DNA of 64,000 nt from Monodelphis domestica (taxonomy: Eukaryota; Chordata; Mammalia; Didelphimorphia; Didelphidae). A program made the translations under genes and the position numbers. The stretch covers positions 440,623,895 to 440,687,894 of the forward strand of contig NC_077227.1 in assembly GCF_027887165.1 (NCBI RefSeq). The letters run 5' to 3'. The notes under the pieces are model-generated. The model ran no database searches. It was not told where the DNA came from and worked only from the letters and a program-made list of their open reading frames with translations. Below, piece after piece: positions 54,301-63,990 of the stretch (position 1 is the first letter of the stretch; the number at the start of each line of letters is the position of its first letter).

Positions 54301-55312
54301 ATTTTTAGGATCTCTAATTTAGTCTTCATCTGAGGATTTTTAATTTGTGAGCTTTCAAGTTTTTTTAATTTGCATTTCCAATTCATTGACCTCTGCCCTC
54401 CCTAGTTTGTTAATATATGTACTCAGGGTTATGAATTTTTCTCTGAGTACTGCTTTGGCTGCATCCCATAAGGTTTGAAAGGATGTCTCACCATTGTCAT
54501 TTTCTTCAATGAAGTTATTAATTGTTTCTATGATTTGTTCTTTAACTAACTGGTTTTGGAGAATCATATTGTTTAATTTCCAATTAATTTATCTCTCCAT
54601 ATACCCTTACTAATTATTATTTTCATTGCATTGTGGTCTGAGAAAAATGTATTATTTCTGCCCTTTTGCACTTGTTTGTCATGTTTTTGTGCCCTAATAC
54701 ATGGTCAATTTTTGTGAATGTACCATGTGCTGCTGAAAAGAATGTGTATTCCTTTTTGTCCCTATTTTTCTCCACATGTCTACCAACTCTAATTTTTCTA
54801 AGATTTCATTTGCTTCTCTCACTTCTTTCTTATTTATTTTTTTATTTGATTTATCTAATTTGAATAGAGGAAGGTTCAGATCTCCCACTAGTATAAGTTT
54901 TTCTATCTATTTCATCCTTGAGCTCCTGTAGTTTCTCCTTTAGAAATTTGGATGCTCTGCCATTTGGTACATACATATTGAGTACAGATATTTCCTCATT
55001 GTCTATACTGCCTTTTATCAGGATGTAATTACCTTCCCTATCTCTTTTAACTAGATTTATTTTTACTTTGGCTTTGTCAGATATCATGATTGAGACTCCT
55101 GTCTTCTTTTAAACAGTTGATGACCAATAGATTTGGCTCCATCCTCTTACTTTCACCCTATGCTTATCTATCTTCCTCATGTGTGTTTCTTGCATACAGC
55201 ATATAATAGGGTTTTTGATTATAATCCACTATGCTATTTCCTTGCATTTTATGGGTGAGTTCATCCCATTCACATTCAGAGTTATGATTACTAGCTGTGT
55301 ATTTCCCAGCAT
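51306..55312 (-). pseudogene. L1 ORF2 (endonuclease / reverse transcriptase), broken
   Basis: Starts near MLGNTQLVIITLNVNGMN at 55312, with a stop a few codons on. Endonuclease pieces: GNYILIKGSIDNEEISVLNM, MGDLNLPL (54888) and TKIDHVLG. A SINE splits the middle. [18 protein letters not shown] (motif A), [20 protein letters not shown] (motif B), then a frameshift and [10 protein letters not shown] (53016-53018 codes Asn where ADD is expected). The Cys-rich C-terminus is CWRECGKVGTLIHCWWSC. After another frameshift near 51530 the last segment WYMLVMEYYFAKRNNKVEEF ends at 51306. The 233-codon frame at 51478-52179 is one piece of this ORF, not a gene. Confidence 0.93.
53592..53813 (+). mobile_element. 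tRNA-head SINE inserted in L1 ORF2
   Basis: SINE body 53605-53800 from GGGGGCAGCTGGGTAGCTCA to the A tail. AAAAAGAATTTGG flanks it exactly at 53592-53604 and 53801-53813. It interrupts ORF2 between endonuclease and RT parts, so it is younger than the L1. Confidence 0.97.
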
Positions 55313-55833
55313 TTTGATTTCTACTCCTGGTCCTGCCTTTTCTTCTTTCACTATTTATTTTTACACCAGTGTTTGTTTATAATCAGTCTCCCTAGTTCCC
55401 ACCCTTATTTTACTTCCCTTTCTACCACCATCCCTTCTTATTCCCCCCCCTTATTTTCCCCTTAGTCTTTTTTAAATTGCCCCCGACCCTTTCCCTCCCT
55501 TGTACTGCTTCTCTCCCCACCAGTCCATTTTTTACCCTTCTACTCCCCATATAGGGTGTAAATCTATTCTCTGTCCCAATGGATTGGATTGTTCTTCCCT
55601 TTTTGGATCAGTTTCAAAGCACATAAGAGTAGAGTATTTCCTTTATCCAAACTTTTTGCCCTTCCAGTATATCGATGTTCTCCCCTCCCTCTGGCCATGA
55701 GCTTCTTTGTGACATATAAATTTACCCCCATTTGTTTCTTTTCCCATTTCTTTTAGTATTAACCTCTTTTTTTAGCTCTGGTTGTATACACACACACAGG
55801 TATGTGTATTTATGCATGCATATATCTATATAC

Positions 55834-56254
55834 TGTGAGATTTAAAATGGTTGAAGTCTTAAACTGTAGTGAGTTAAAATGGTGGAAGATATAAATTGTG
55901 ATAGATATAAGAGAGGGTGAGTAAATTTGACCGCAGAAATATGTTTCACTATAGTGTCTTGGTTTTTAAATCAAATATAAGGTGGTCGCCAGGGAAATAT
56001 TCCCAATTATTCAAATACCCAAGTCAATTGGGTTTTATAGAGATTTTAATTAACAATACAATGAGTAATCAAAGAAAGAGAGTAAGAAAGGAATAAGTAT
56101 GAAGGGCCTCAAGCCAATATAGTCTAGACCTGAGTCTTAAGAGAGAAATCAGTCAGTTTTTTAACACTCCCTCTAAGTGTAATTCTTCTATCTGCCCAGG
56201 TGAGAGCAACAGTTTTTAAGAGTTACCAATGACCTCTTTTCTTATAGGGATACA
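55834..56254 (-). mobile_element. Solo LTR inserted in L1 inter-ORF region
   Basis: TGTGAGATTTAAAATGG on the left, TATAGGGATACA on the right: TGT...ACA ends, about 421 bases. TATAC and TATAT flank it. Strand is judged from ATTAAAATCTCTATAAAACCC on the minus strand and is uncertain. L1 sequence continues on both sides. Confidence 0.7.
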
Positions 56255-56303
56255 TATATATATACATTTTATATAAAATATACATTTTAACTTATTGAGT
56301 CTC

Positions 56304-57464
56304 TTAAAATATTTTTGTTGTTGTTGTCCTGTTTTGTTTTTCTTTTTCCCCTCTTTTTAAATTACCTATTGATGATTCTCTTGAGTTCTGTGCTTGGACA
56401 TCAAATTTTCTGTCCAGGTCTGGTCTTTTCTTTACGAATGCTTGGAATTCTTCTATTTTGTTAAATGACCATACTTTCCCCTGTAAGAATATAGTCAGTT
56501 TTGATGGGCATTTTATTCTTGGTTGTAGACCTAGTTCCCTTGCTTTCTGGAATATCATATTCCATGCCTTTCGGTCTTTCAGTGTGGATGCAGCCAGATC
56601 CTGAGTTATCCTCACTGTGTTTCTGTGGTATCTGAATGGCTTCTATTTGGCAGCTTGTAATATCTTTTCTTTGGTCTGATAGTTTTTGAATTTGGCTATA
56701 ACATTCCTGGGTTTTGTCAGTTGGGGATTAAATACAGGAGGTGATCTGTGGATTCTTTCAATCTCCACTTTTCCCTCTTGTTCTAGGACATTGGGGCAGT
56801 TTTCCTGAATAATTTCCTGTAGTATTATGTCCAGGCTTTTTATTTTGTCATGGTCTTCTGGTAGATCAATGATTCTTAAATTGTCTCTTCTCAAACGATT
56901 TTCCTAAATTGTCTGTTTTGTGAATGAGATTTTGTTTTATAGTGTCCTGCTGCCTTGTGAGGTCACTTAATTCCAGTTGCTGTATTCTGTATTTTTCTGT
57001 ATGCTGTATTCTGTATGCTATATTCTGGTTCTTAAAGACTGGATTTCATCCCTGGCTTTTTGGTCATCCTTTTCCTTCTGGTCTGATTTTCATTGAAGGT
57101 TGTCTTTCATCCTCTTTACCTTGTCTTTCATCTCCTTTGCCTCATTTTCCAGCTGGTTGATTTTGGCTTTCAAGACACTATTTTCTTGTTTTAGTTTAAG
57201 TGCCTCTGTTTCCAGATGACTTATCTTAATTTTTAAGTTCTTTTCCCAAATGTCTTCAGCCTCTCTTAATTGTGTTTTGAGTTCTTCCACAGCCTGTATC
57301 CAATTCACTGGGATTTCTGATTTATTGTTTTCTGATCTCTCCCCCTCTGTTCCATTTGTTGAGTAGAAGCTGTCTATTTTAGTTTCTTTCTTCTTTTTCT
57401 GTTGTTTGCTCAAATTCACCCCTTCTTTACTCCCTGTATTTGTCTGTGCTCTTGCTCCTCTCAT
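56304..57464 (-). pseudogene. L1 ORF1 (RNA-binding chaperone), broken
   Basis: Likely start MRGARAQTN at 57464; the same frame is open upstream to 57728. The coiled coil (ELKTQLREAEDIWEKNLKIK onward, then KINQLENEAKEMKDKVKRMK) ends at a stop near 57088. The RRM piece RRDNLRIIDLPEDHDKIKSL lies at 56643-56894, and the C-terminal domain (QDLAASTLKDRKAWNMIF, RVIxL-type RIKCPSKLTIFLQGK) at 56304-56615. A TGTATTCTGTATGC-type tandem expansion at 56989-57025 disrupts the linker. In L1 this protein forms trimers that coat the RNA. Confidence 0.92.
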
Positions 57465-58133
57465 TTTTTTAGTTTTCAGGGCATCTGTCAGTCTCCCCTC
57501 TTGGAGCTTTAATGGGAGATCTCTCCATGTAATCTCTGGTGGAGGTTTGTTGGGGTTTGAACTTCCCTGTCCTCTGGAGGCTTTTGATTGGATTAAAGTC
57601 CAGCAGTCAATGAGGATGTGTGTGGAACCTGGGTTTCCTTGAGTTCTGTAGACTTTTGATGGGATTAAGTTCAGCTTAGTTGGGCTGGGCGTGCTCTGAG
57701 TCCAAAACTTCCTGGAAGGCTGGAGCAAATATGGAGGATCTCCACAGCTCTGTCCAGGCTGCCAGGTCTATGCTCCCTCTCTAGCTCCCTCCCTGCCATC
57801 TGTGTTGGATGCTCTGAACTTGTCACAACCCTGCTTGCAAGGTACACCCTCCAGGCTAGCACCTTTGCCCGCCCAGAAGTTCCTGCTGCCACTGGAGTCT
57901 CAGTGCTCTGGGTGGGAGGGGGAATGGGTCCTGGGACCTTCCTTCTGTCTTCCCCTTAAACCCGAGTGTTCTCGGATTTCAGCTTTTCAGGGGGCGTACC
58001 TTTTGAATTAAGTTCAGCAGGAGGGTTCCTTGGCTCTGTCTTGTTGTTAAGTTTGTTTTTCAGTCCCCTAGGAGCATTCAGTTTGTGATTGGTTAGGAAG
58101 GGTATTCAGAGGTCTGAACTTCTGCTCCTTCTA

Positions 58134-58145
58134 GGCCACCATCTT
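58134..58145 (-). promoter_or_regulatory. YY1-type site at L1 5' end
   Basis: AAGATGGTGGCC lies 8-19 bases from the L1 5' terminus. Human L1 has a YY1 site at the same place, where it sets the transcription start. Position plus sequence support the call; activity is not shown. Confidence 0.65.
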
Positions 58146-58153
58146 AACTCAAC

Positions 58154-58173
58154 CTCTCTATTTGATAACTTTA
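58154..58173. repeat. L1 target-site duplication, 5' side
   Basis: Partner of 50913-50932, one mismatch in 20. Confidence 0.93.
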
Positions 58174-58667
58174 AACAAAGGGGTTTTATTTAGGAGAAGG
58201 GGAAAGGTAAAGAAATTGAGGGGAGAGAGGGTTTGGGTTTCCCTAATCCTAAAATTACTCTTAAGTTAAAGGATAGTGAAATAGAGTCTAGATTTGGGAA
58301 AATGGCTAACAGGTTTAAACATTTAGTCACTCAAGTCCCGTAGGGAGAAACCAGTGGGAGAAGGATCTTTCAGTCCTTACTCCTTTCTGTCCCAAGGGCA
58401 AAGAGACCAAGTTCCTCAGCTTGGCAGTTCCTTCTTCAACAGTCCTTCCTGGTCACCATTCTATTTAGAATGCTTTCTTTGATTGACAGTTTGCAGGTCT
58501 TGCTTTTTCAGCTCTGTTGCAAACTTTTCCCATTCTCTCATCTACACGAGGTCACAGAGTTCACAGAGTTTATTATTTATCACTCCTTTAATTACAAATA
58601 CAATTCTCTTATCATTATGGGACTTGCCTGTCTATAGAGCCACTGTAGGGTCAAGCACATTTTTTTA

Positions 58668-58886
58668 AGGATGGGAGAGGTGGGAGGGGGAATGGTGGAG
58701 GGGAGAGGCAGACAGAGACAAAGGAAGAGGAATAGACAGAGAACAGATAGATAGACACAAAGACAGACAAATGGAAAAAGAGAAAAACAAGAGAAGATGT
58801 GTAGAAATGGACAGATAGACGCAGAAAGACAAAGAGAAAGAGAGAGAGAGAGGGAGAGGGAGAAAGAGAGAGAGAGAGAGACAGAT

Positions 58887-58926
<40 letters not shown>
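58668..58926. repeat. Purine-rich GA tract
   Basis: Imperfect GGA/GACA/GAGA sequence becoming (GA)n at about 58838-58926. It begins right after the LTR 5' end. It generates the Ser/Leu-rich frames of 104 and 137 codons on the minus strand, which are not genes. Confidence 0.93.
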
Positions 58927-58928
<2 letters not shown>

Positions 58929-59145
58929 CTTAGTAGATGAGCCCAGAAAGAAATAATAAGACATAGAAGATATCCCCAAGAGAATTTAACTCTACTGTGG
59001 CTCAATATTTAATAAGCTGAAGGAAGACACCCAGGTATGGAATGGAAAAAGTGACTTCACATCTATCACTGAAAGCTATTCACCCTGCCTAGATGACAGA
59101 CTCATGGGTAGCGAAACAGTTGTTTCTGAGTTATCAATAAAATCA

Positions 59146-59262
59146 GGGATTCTTAACATATTTTATATCATGGACCCCTTTGGAAATCTGGTGAAACCTA
59201 TGGACCTCTTCTCTGAGTAATGGCTTTAAGTGCATAAAATGAAATACATAAGATTACAAAAG
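59146..59262. mobile_element. hAT-like MITE, left part
   Basis: CAGGGATTCTTAACATATTTTATATC, CATGGACCCCTTTGG, GGACCTCTTCTCTGAGTAATGG, CATAAGATTACAAAAGAAAC: same family as 42820-43015. Its other end is at 60305-60350. Confidence 0.7.
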
Positions 59263-59287
59263 AAACTTGAAGTAGATAGAGTGCTGT
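59263..59287 (+). mobile_element. MIR left part (split by LTR)
   Basis: AAGTAGATAGAGTGCTGT, the start of the MIR-type SINE that resumes at 60054. The last four bases (CTGT) pair with CTGG at 60054-60057 as the LTR target duplication, one base changed. Confidence 0.65.
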
Positions 59288-60053
59288 TGTGATAGAGGAA
59301 TGATCCAGAGACTGAGTGACAGAACCTGGAGGACATAGCAAGGTTTGCATCCACAGCAGGGGATGGTGAAGGAGGTTTGGAATCTTGAGGGAAGAGGAAA
59401 TTCCAGGGGGAGACAGTTGATCTCTCTCTCTTTATTGAGAAGGCAAGGGTGACAGGCTGATCAAAGATTTCTCTCTTGAGCCATACAAAATTCCTCATTG
59501 ATCCTAATCACCATTTCACACACACACACCCAAAGACACTAAGAGTGGTGGAAAAACCTGAGAAGAAGAACAGAATCAAAAGGTTTCACACAGATCCTGT
59601 GATACCCTGCATCTGGGCATTGGCTTTGTTGTGCTAATACCAGGAGTCACCAAACTCTGAGCCTCTTGGAGACGAGGCTGACAAGCCTGTGTCTCTCAAC
59701 TTTGGGGGGAGGGAAAATATATTTTTAGATAGACAGGGACTTTCCTTGCCATCTTTCCTATGAACTCCAACCTGCAGACATCTTGTTTATCTTACCCCTG
59801 ACCCTCATTTGTTAGAATAAAGTGTCAGTTGTCTTAAATTGACTTCCTTGTCATATTGAAGGGGGAGAGAACAGATTTCTCTCTTTCCCCGAGGGAAAAG
59901 GTTCACCCATTAATCAGTTATTAGAGGGGAGTAAAGGCAGGGTTAGTGGAGAGACATATTTGAAGAAGACTGAAGGGGGGATCCATTTCACCCTCCTTCT
60001 AATTTCTGGGATCTACTTTTTCTCCATTATACCCAAACCAGCCCTCTAATACA
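59288..60053 (+). mobile_element. Solo LTR, family X
   Basis: 766 bases from TGTGATAGAGGAATG to CCCTCTAATACA. Ends and inner blocks (TTGGAATCTTGAGG, CAGTTGATCTCTC) match the LTR at 39199-40030. GAATAAAGTG near 59816 is the polyadenylation signal. A 4-bp target duplication (CTGT/CTGG) fits an ERV class I integration. Confidence 0.82.
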
Positions 60054-60290
60054 CTGGACATGGATTCAGGAAGACCAGAGTTCAAGTCCTGCCTTATTAC
60101 TAGCTATGGGACCCTGGGTAAGTCACTTAATCTATCATTTCCTCAGTTTCCTCATCTGTAAAAATGAGGATATAATAACATCTACATCCCAAATGAGATA
60201 CTTGTAAAGTGTTTTGAAAATATTTAAGTGATATAGAAATGCACTTTACTCTTTAAATGCTAGTTTTTATTATTATTATTATTTAAATGG
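60054..60290 (+). mobile_element. MIR-type CORE-SINE, right part
   Basis: CTGGACATGGATTCAGGAAGACC, GACCCTGGGTAAGTCACTTAATC, TTCCTCATCTGTAAAAATGAGG, ending in (TTA)n. Confidence 0.88.
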
Positions 60291-60304
60291 AGTGATCAAA
60301 ACAT

Positions 60305-60350
60305 TTCAAAAATTACACAGATTTGAAGACCTCAGATTAAGAACTTCCAT
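60305..60350. mobile_element. hAT-like MITE, right end
   Basis: CAGATTAAGAACTTCCATCC is the inverted partner of the 59146 terminus, so the whole 59146-60350 block is one MITE with nested insertions. Confidence 0.55.
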
Positions 60351-61135
60351 CCTAGAGTCAATTATTAAACCAATGCTATAGCCATCATCAGACATTCTGT
60401 GAATGAGACTAAAATCTCATTCTGTCTTCACATAGCTTTCTGTTCCTCTCCCCAACAAAAGACTCAACCTTAGGGTTCTATCCTCTCTGGTCCTGTGATT
60501 TAAGAGCTCTCTTGTCCAGTGTATGCCAGGTACTGGAGTAATGGATAAAAACGTCTTAGACCTTGCATATGCCAAGATCTCCTACAGACCTGTGGTATCC
60601 ATGAGTTGACAAGGGCACCAAAGGATGAAATTTCTCTGCCAGAACTTTCTATTTACTCACATGACATAGATAAATACAGCTATCTAGAGGGACTAGAAGA
60701 AAACAGATAAAAATTCAAACAACCAAAATTTATGTTCACCTAAGTGCTCAAGGATTTTTTTTATTTTACATTTTTTAATTTAAATTTATAAATTTTAAAA
60801 ATTTAAATAAAAACAACAAAGAAAACAAAAAGGGATAACTGAACTTTGAAAGCAAACTGGCAAACTCATAGCTTAGACTTCCTCAGGAAGTCCCATCTGT
60901 CTCTCTCAGATCAAAATCCAATAACTAATGCTCCAACTCTTGCAATGGGGGAACAGATTGTCGATGCTTGTGCTTCTTCATTTTATCATGACTTTGTTTG
61001 CCATCCAAGTATAAGGGGAAGGCAGGAAGCCAGGTGCATTTCCCCCTTTCTCTATTCCTTTTGGACTGGCAAGATCCATCTCACTGCAGCAGGCCTTTCC
61101 TGTCATTACTGAATGTGGGCTACTCAGAGACCTGA
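60351..61135. other. Unannotated stretch
   Basis: AT-rich patch at 60755-60825; otherwise no recognised repeat or gene. An 88-codon frame (60846-61112) lacks motifs. Confidence 0.5.
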
Positions 61136-61260
61136 CTAGAGAAAGGTGATAGCTTTCCTTCAGGAATTTCTGAAATAAAGTGTTCTGCAGATCCACTTAA
61201 ATCCACCTTGGTCACTGCTTCCTATTGCATTCAGAAATGTTCCTGTGCCAACAGGTGTGG
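61136..61260 (+). repeat. 125-bp direct duplication, copy 1
   Basis: From CTAGAGAAAGGTGATAGC to CCAACAGGTGTGG. It recurs at 62225-62349 with six differences and no indel. Not a recognised repeat family. Contains TTCAGGAATTTCTGAAAT (two STAT-like TTCNNNGAA-type sites) and TGTTCT; function unknown. Confidence 0.93.
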
Positions 61261-61892
61261 CACTTATTTTATTTTCTCTTGGTGAAGGGAATGGATACCC
61301 TCTGGATGTGTATTAAGAAAGCAGCTTGAACTGAAGGCAGTATGTGATGAGCAAGGAACCGGGTGGCCAAGTGCAAGGAACTTGGAGAAAAGCAATCTGT
61401 GCCCTGAACCATGTTTTCCAAACTCCCAGAGTTTAGACAATGCCAAAGACAAGCAGTTACTATTTGACTCTTCTTTACAAATGCTCTAAGACATCCAGCT
61501 TGGAAGATTTCTTCTCATTTCAGCTCACACAAAAGACTGGTGGGGAGCTCTGTCTGATTTATAGTACAGTTCTGAAATGGAAAACATATTTGTTTTCTTA
61601 TGACATACTTTTACACAATGAAATATTATCAAGACAGGAAGTACATCCTTATAATTCTTTATTGTCATGCAAATGCAGGGCAGACAACCTTCTCACCTTG
61701 TGGTCTCTTATTATACCATCCAGGAATATTCTGTCACAATTCACAGGACATGCCTGGAATGATTATTATCAACCGACTAATGAGTTGGATGGATATCACT
61801 TGTAACTGTATTCCATCTTATTCCTACTTAGGAAACTCTGAAATGTTTCAAAGACTTGGACTGAAGATGTAGTCTGGAACTCAGTGCCTTTA
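61261..61892. other. Unannotated stretch between the duplicate copies
   Basis: No recognised repeat. It holds a 121-codon plus-strand frame (61440-61805), the longest not explained by repeats. Amino-acid make-up is plain, no domain seen, and a 90-codon frame overlaps it on the same strand. Not called a gene. Confidence 0.45.
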
Positions 61893-62139
61893 TTGTTGTT
61901 CAGTAGTTTCAAGCCTGTATGACTCTTTGTGACCCCATTTAGGCTTTTTAAATTTCTTGACAAAGATCTTGGAGTAGTTTACCATTTCTTCACTTTATGG
62001 ATGAAGAAATTGAAGTAGACAGAATTAAGTGACTTGCCCAGGGTCACACAGCTAGGAAGTATCTGAGGTCACATTTGAACTCAGGATGTCCTCTCTCCAG
62101 ACTTGGTTCTCTATCTGCTGAGCCACCTAACTGCCCCCA
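61893..62139 (-). mobile_element. CORE-SINE with RTE/BovB-like tail, inverted
   Basis: GTTGTTCAGTAGTTTCAAGCC and ATGACTCTTTGTGACCCCATTTAGG (tail reversed), GTGACTTGCCCAGGGTCACACAGCTAGG, ending at GCTGAGCCACCTAACTGCCC. It lies between the two duplicate copies. Confidence 0.92.
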
Positions 62140-62140
62140 C

Positions 62141-62220
62141 AATCCTCATTTTAAAGATAAATAAATTGAGGCAGACAGAATGGCTTACCCAAGGTTGTGC
62201 AACTAACAGGTGAGATTAGA
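62141..62220 (-). mobile_element. MIR fragment, inverted
   Basis: CCTCATTTTAAAGATAAATAAATTGAGGC, GGCTTACCCAAGGTTGTGC. Confidence 0.65.
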
Positions 62221-62224
62221 CTAG

Positions 62225-62349
62225 CTAGAGAAAGGTAATAGCTTTCCTTCAGGAATTTCTGAAATGAAGTGTTCTGCAGATCCACTTAAATCCACCTTGG
62301 TCATTGTTTCCTACTGTATTCAGAAATGTTCCTGTGCCAACAGGTGTGG
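62225..62349 (+). repeat. 125-bp direct duplication, copy 2
   Basis: Partner of 61136-61260. Same orientation, same length, about 95% identical; the six differences are all transitions. Confidence 0.93.
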
Positions 62350-62409
62350 TTTGGATGGATGGATCTTGACTTCTTGATTTTAGGTCCTGTGCTTTTGCCT
62401 ACATATACC

Positions 62410-62755
62410 TATGTATGAGGAAATTAAGGTCCAGAGAATTTAAGTCTCTTGTCCATAAACATAAAGACAGAAAGCAGCAGAGACAGGTTATAAATTCAGG
62501 CCCTATACCAACACATCCAGTGCTGATTTCTATTGTTGATAAGATCCGGGTATCTGCTAATGATCACTAGATAATATTGGCATTTATGTAGCACTTTAAA
62601 GTCAGAAAAGTTCTACACAAATATCTCACATGAGCTTCATAATAGACCCATGGTAGGTTGCAAGTGTTATCTCCATTTCACAGATGAGAAAACTGAAACT
62701 CTAAGCAGTTAAATGATCTGTTCAAGGTCATTCAGTTAGTACATATCAAAGGTAA
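62410..62755 (-). mobile_element. Two inverted MIR-type copies
   Basis: 62410-62530 (GAGGAAATTAAGGTCCAGAG) and 62570-62755 (GGCATTTATGTAGCACTTTAAAG, TCTCCATTTCACAGATGAGAAAACTG). Confidence 0.75.
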
Positions 62756-63230
62756 AGAACAAGTATTTATTAAGGATTTATTTTAAGAGCATCCAAGCAG
62801 CCTAGTGATTAGAGAGCCAGGGATGGAGATAGAAGTCCTGGGTTCAAATATGGTCTCTGATACTTCCTAAGCTATGTGACCCTGGGCAACTCATTTAACC
62901 TCTATTGCCTAGCCCTTCCTGCTCTTCTGGCTTGGAATTGATACTTTGTATTGACTCTAAGACACAAGGTAAGGTTTAAAAAAAAGAACCTAATTTGAGT
63001 CAGGCACTATGTTAAGCTCTAGGAATACAAATATGAACAAAAAGAAAGAGTCTCTGCTCTCAAGGAGCTTCTATTCCAATACAAAGCAACCACAAATAAA
63101 AGGGAGTTGACAAGGAGGGGATGAGTGAATTCTGGTGAATTCTGGAGAGTCAGAGTTACAGTCAGGGCAGGGAGGAAGTGTGGCTGGCCTGAGACTATTT
63201 CAAATATAGTGATCTTCAACATCAGATGAG
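62756..63230 (-). mobile_element. L2 LINE 3' end, inverted, split by a SINE
   Basis: AAGTATTTATTAAGGATTTA (62760-62780) continues after the SINE at GAGTCAGGCACTATGTTAAGC, then GCTCTCAAGGAGCTTCTATTCC. Further L2-like sequence fades out by about 63230. Confidence 0.75.
62785..62988 (+). mobile_element. tRNA-head marsupial SINE inside L2
   Basis: GAGCATCCAAGCAGCCTAGTG head, GGAGATAGAAGTCCTGGGTTC, CCTCTATTGCCTAGCCC, GACTCTAAGACACAAGGTAAGG, A tail. Diverged. Confidence 0.9.
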
Positions 63231-63824
63231 ATTTCAGGATGGGAAGGGGATTGATTCAAGGTGGTCATAATGAGAAGCACACAAAAGCAGCATTTGAACC
63301 CAAGTCTTCCTCCCTTCCAGACCAGCCTCTGATCTCCTCTGTCTTATTGTTTCTTTGGGCAGAGAATCAAACTCAGAAATCCACTTTCCCACCATCCTTT
63401 AGAGTTGATAGAACACTGAGCCTGCAACAGCTGCAGGCCGATAATGGTTTTCATGTGGTAACTCCAGAACTCATTACTCCAGGAAAATTGCTTTATATCC
63501 TCTAATATGCTATGTCAGAGTCCGGAGGGACCTGGACCCCAAACAGTGTTTAATACTGACCATAAAATATTTAGAGCTGGAGATATTACTTTTAAAATGC
63601 TTAGGAATGTAGAACTTTATCTAAAAAAAAAAGTCAAGCTTTATTCATTAGGGGAGTGATTTAATAAAGTTTTCATTACTGAGTATTTACTCTGTGATAA
63701 TCAATTATAGCCAGTAAATTAAAATATAAATTAGGCTGTCTGCAGAAAAGAAGTTCTAAATCAATTGGTTCAAGGCCCACATAAATAGAGATTTTAGAAT
63801 TGCATTTTCCTGATGTCAAAGCTA
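63231..63824. other. Mostly unannotated stretch
   Basis: 63280-63340 (GCATTTGAACCCAAGTCTTCC) may be a reverse MIR scrap. Otherwise no repeat or coding signal. Confidence 0.45.
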
Positions 63825-63990
63825 ATGCCTTCTAGCAAGACTAGTGGAATGAACTCTGGTTCTGGCATCAGAGGACTTTGGTTCAAATTCCAGTTCCCTT
63901 ACTTACTAACTTGTGTGACTTTGGACAAGTCCTTTCCTTCCAGGCCCAATATCCCCATTTATAAATAAGAAGAGATGAGCTTTGATTTAT
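63825..63990 (+). mobile_element. MIR SINE
   Basis: GACTAGTGGAATGAACTCTGG, GGTTCAAATTCCAGTTCCC, GTGTGACTTTGGACAAGTCC, ATTTATAAATAAGAAGAGATGAGC. Confidence 0.8.

Larger units (their letters stand above)
50933..58153 (-). mobile_element. Full-length marsupial L1 LINE (inactive)
   Basis: On the minus strand: 5' UTR (58153-57465), ORF1 (57464-56304), a long inter-ORF region, ORF2 (55312-51306), 3' UTR and a short A-rich tail at 50940-50933. Flanked by a 20-base target duplication. The 5' end carries AAGATGGTGGCC, a YY1-type site, about 8-19 bases from the start. Two later insertions lie inside: a SINE (53605-53800) and a solo LTR (55834-56254). Without them it is about 6.6 kb. Frameshifts and stops in both ORFs mean it cannot move. 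Confidence 0.95.
50741..58659 (-). mobile_element. ERV LTR interrupted by a full-length L1
   Basis: Minus strand begins TGTGCTTGACCCTACAGTGG (58659) and ends CCCTAATACA (50741). Removing the L1 leaves 50741-50932 plus 58174-58659, about 678 bases. An AAATAAAACCCC polyadenylation signal lies just beside the L1 insertion site. The end AATACA matches the other class I-like LTRs here. Followed by ERV internal sequence. Confidence 0.7.

Noticed and set aside
58592..59005. Frames of 104 and 137 codons rich in Ser and Leu
   Set aside because: Produced by the GA-rich simple repeat read on the minus strand.
61440..61805. 121-codon plus-strand frame as a gene
   Set aside because: No domain, no splice or promoter context, and an overlapping frame on the same strand. 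At this AT content a frame this long is possible by chance. Kept as unannotated.
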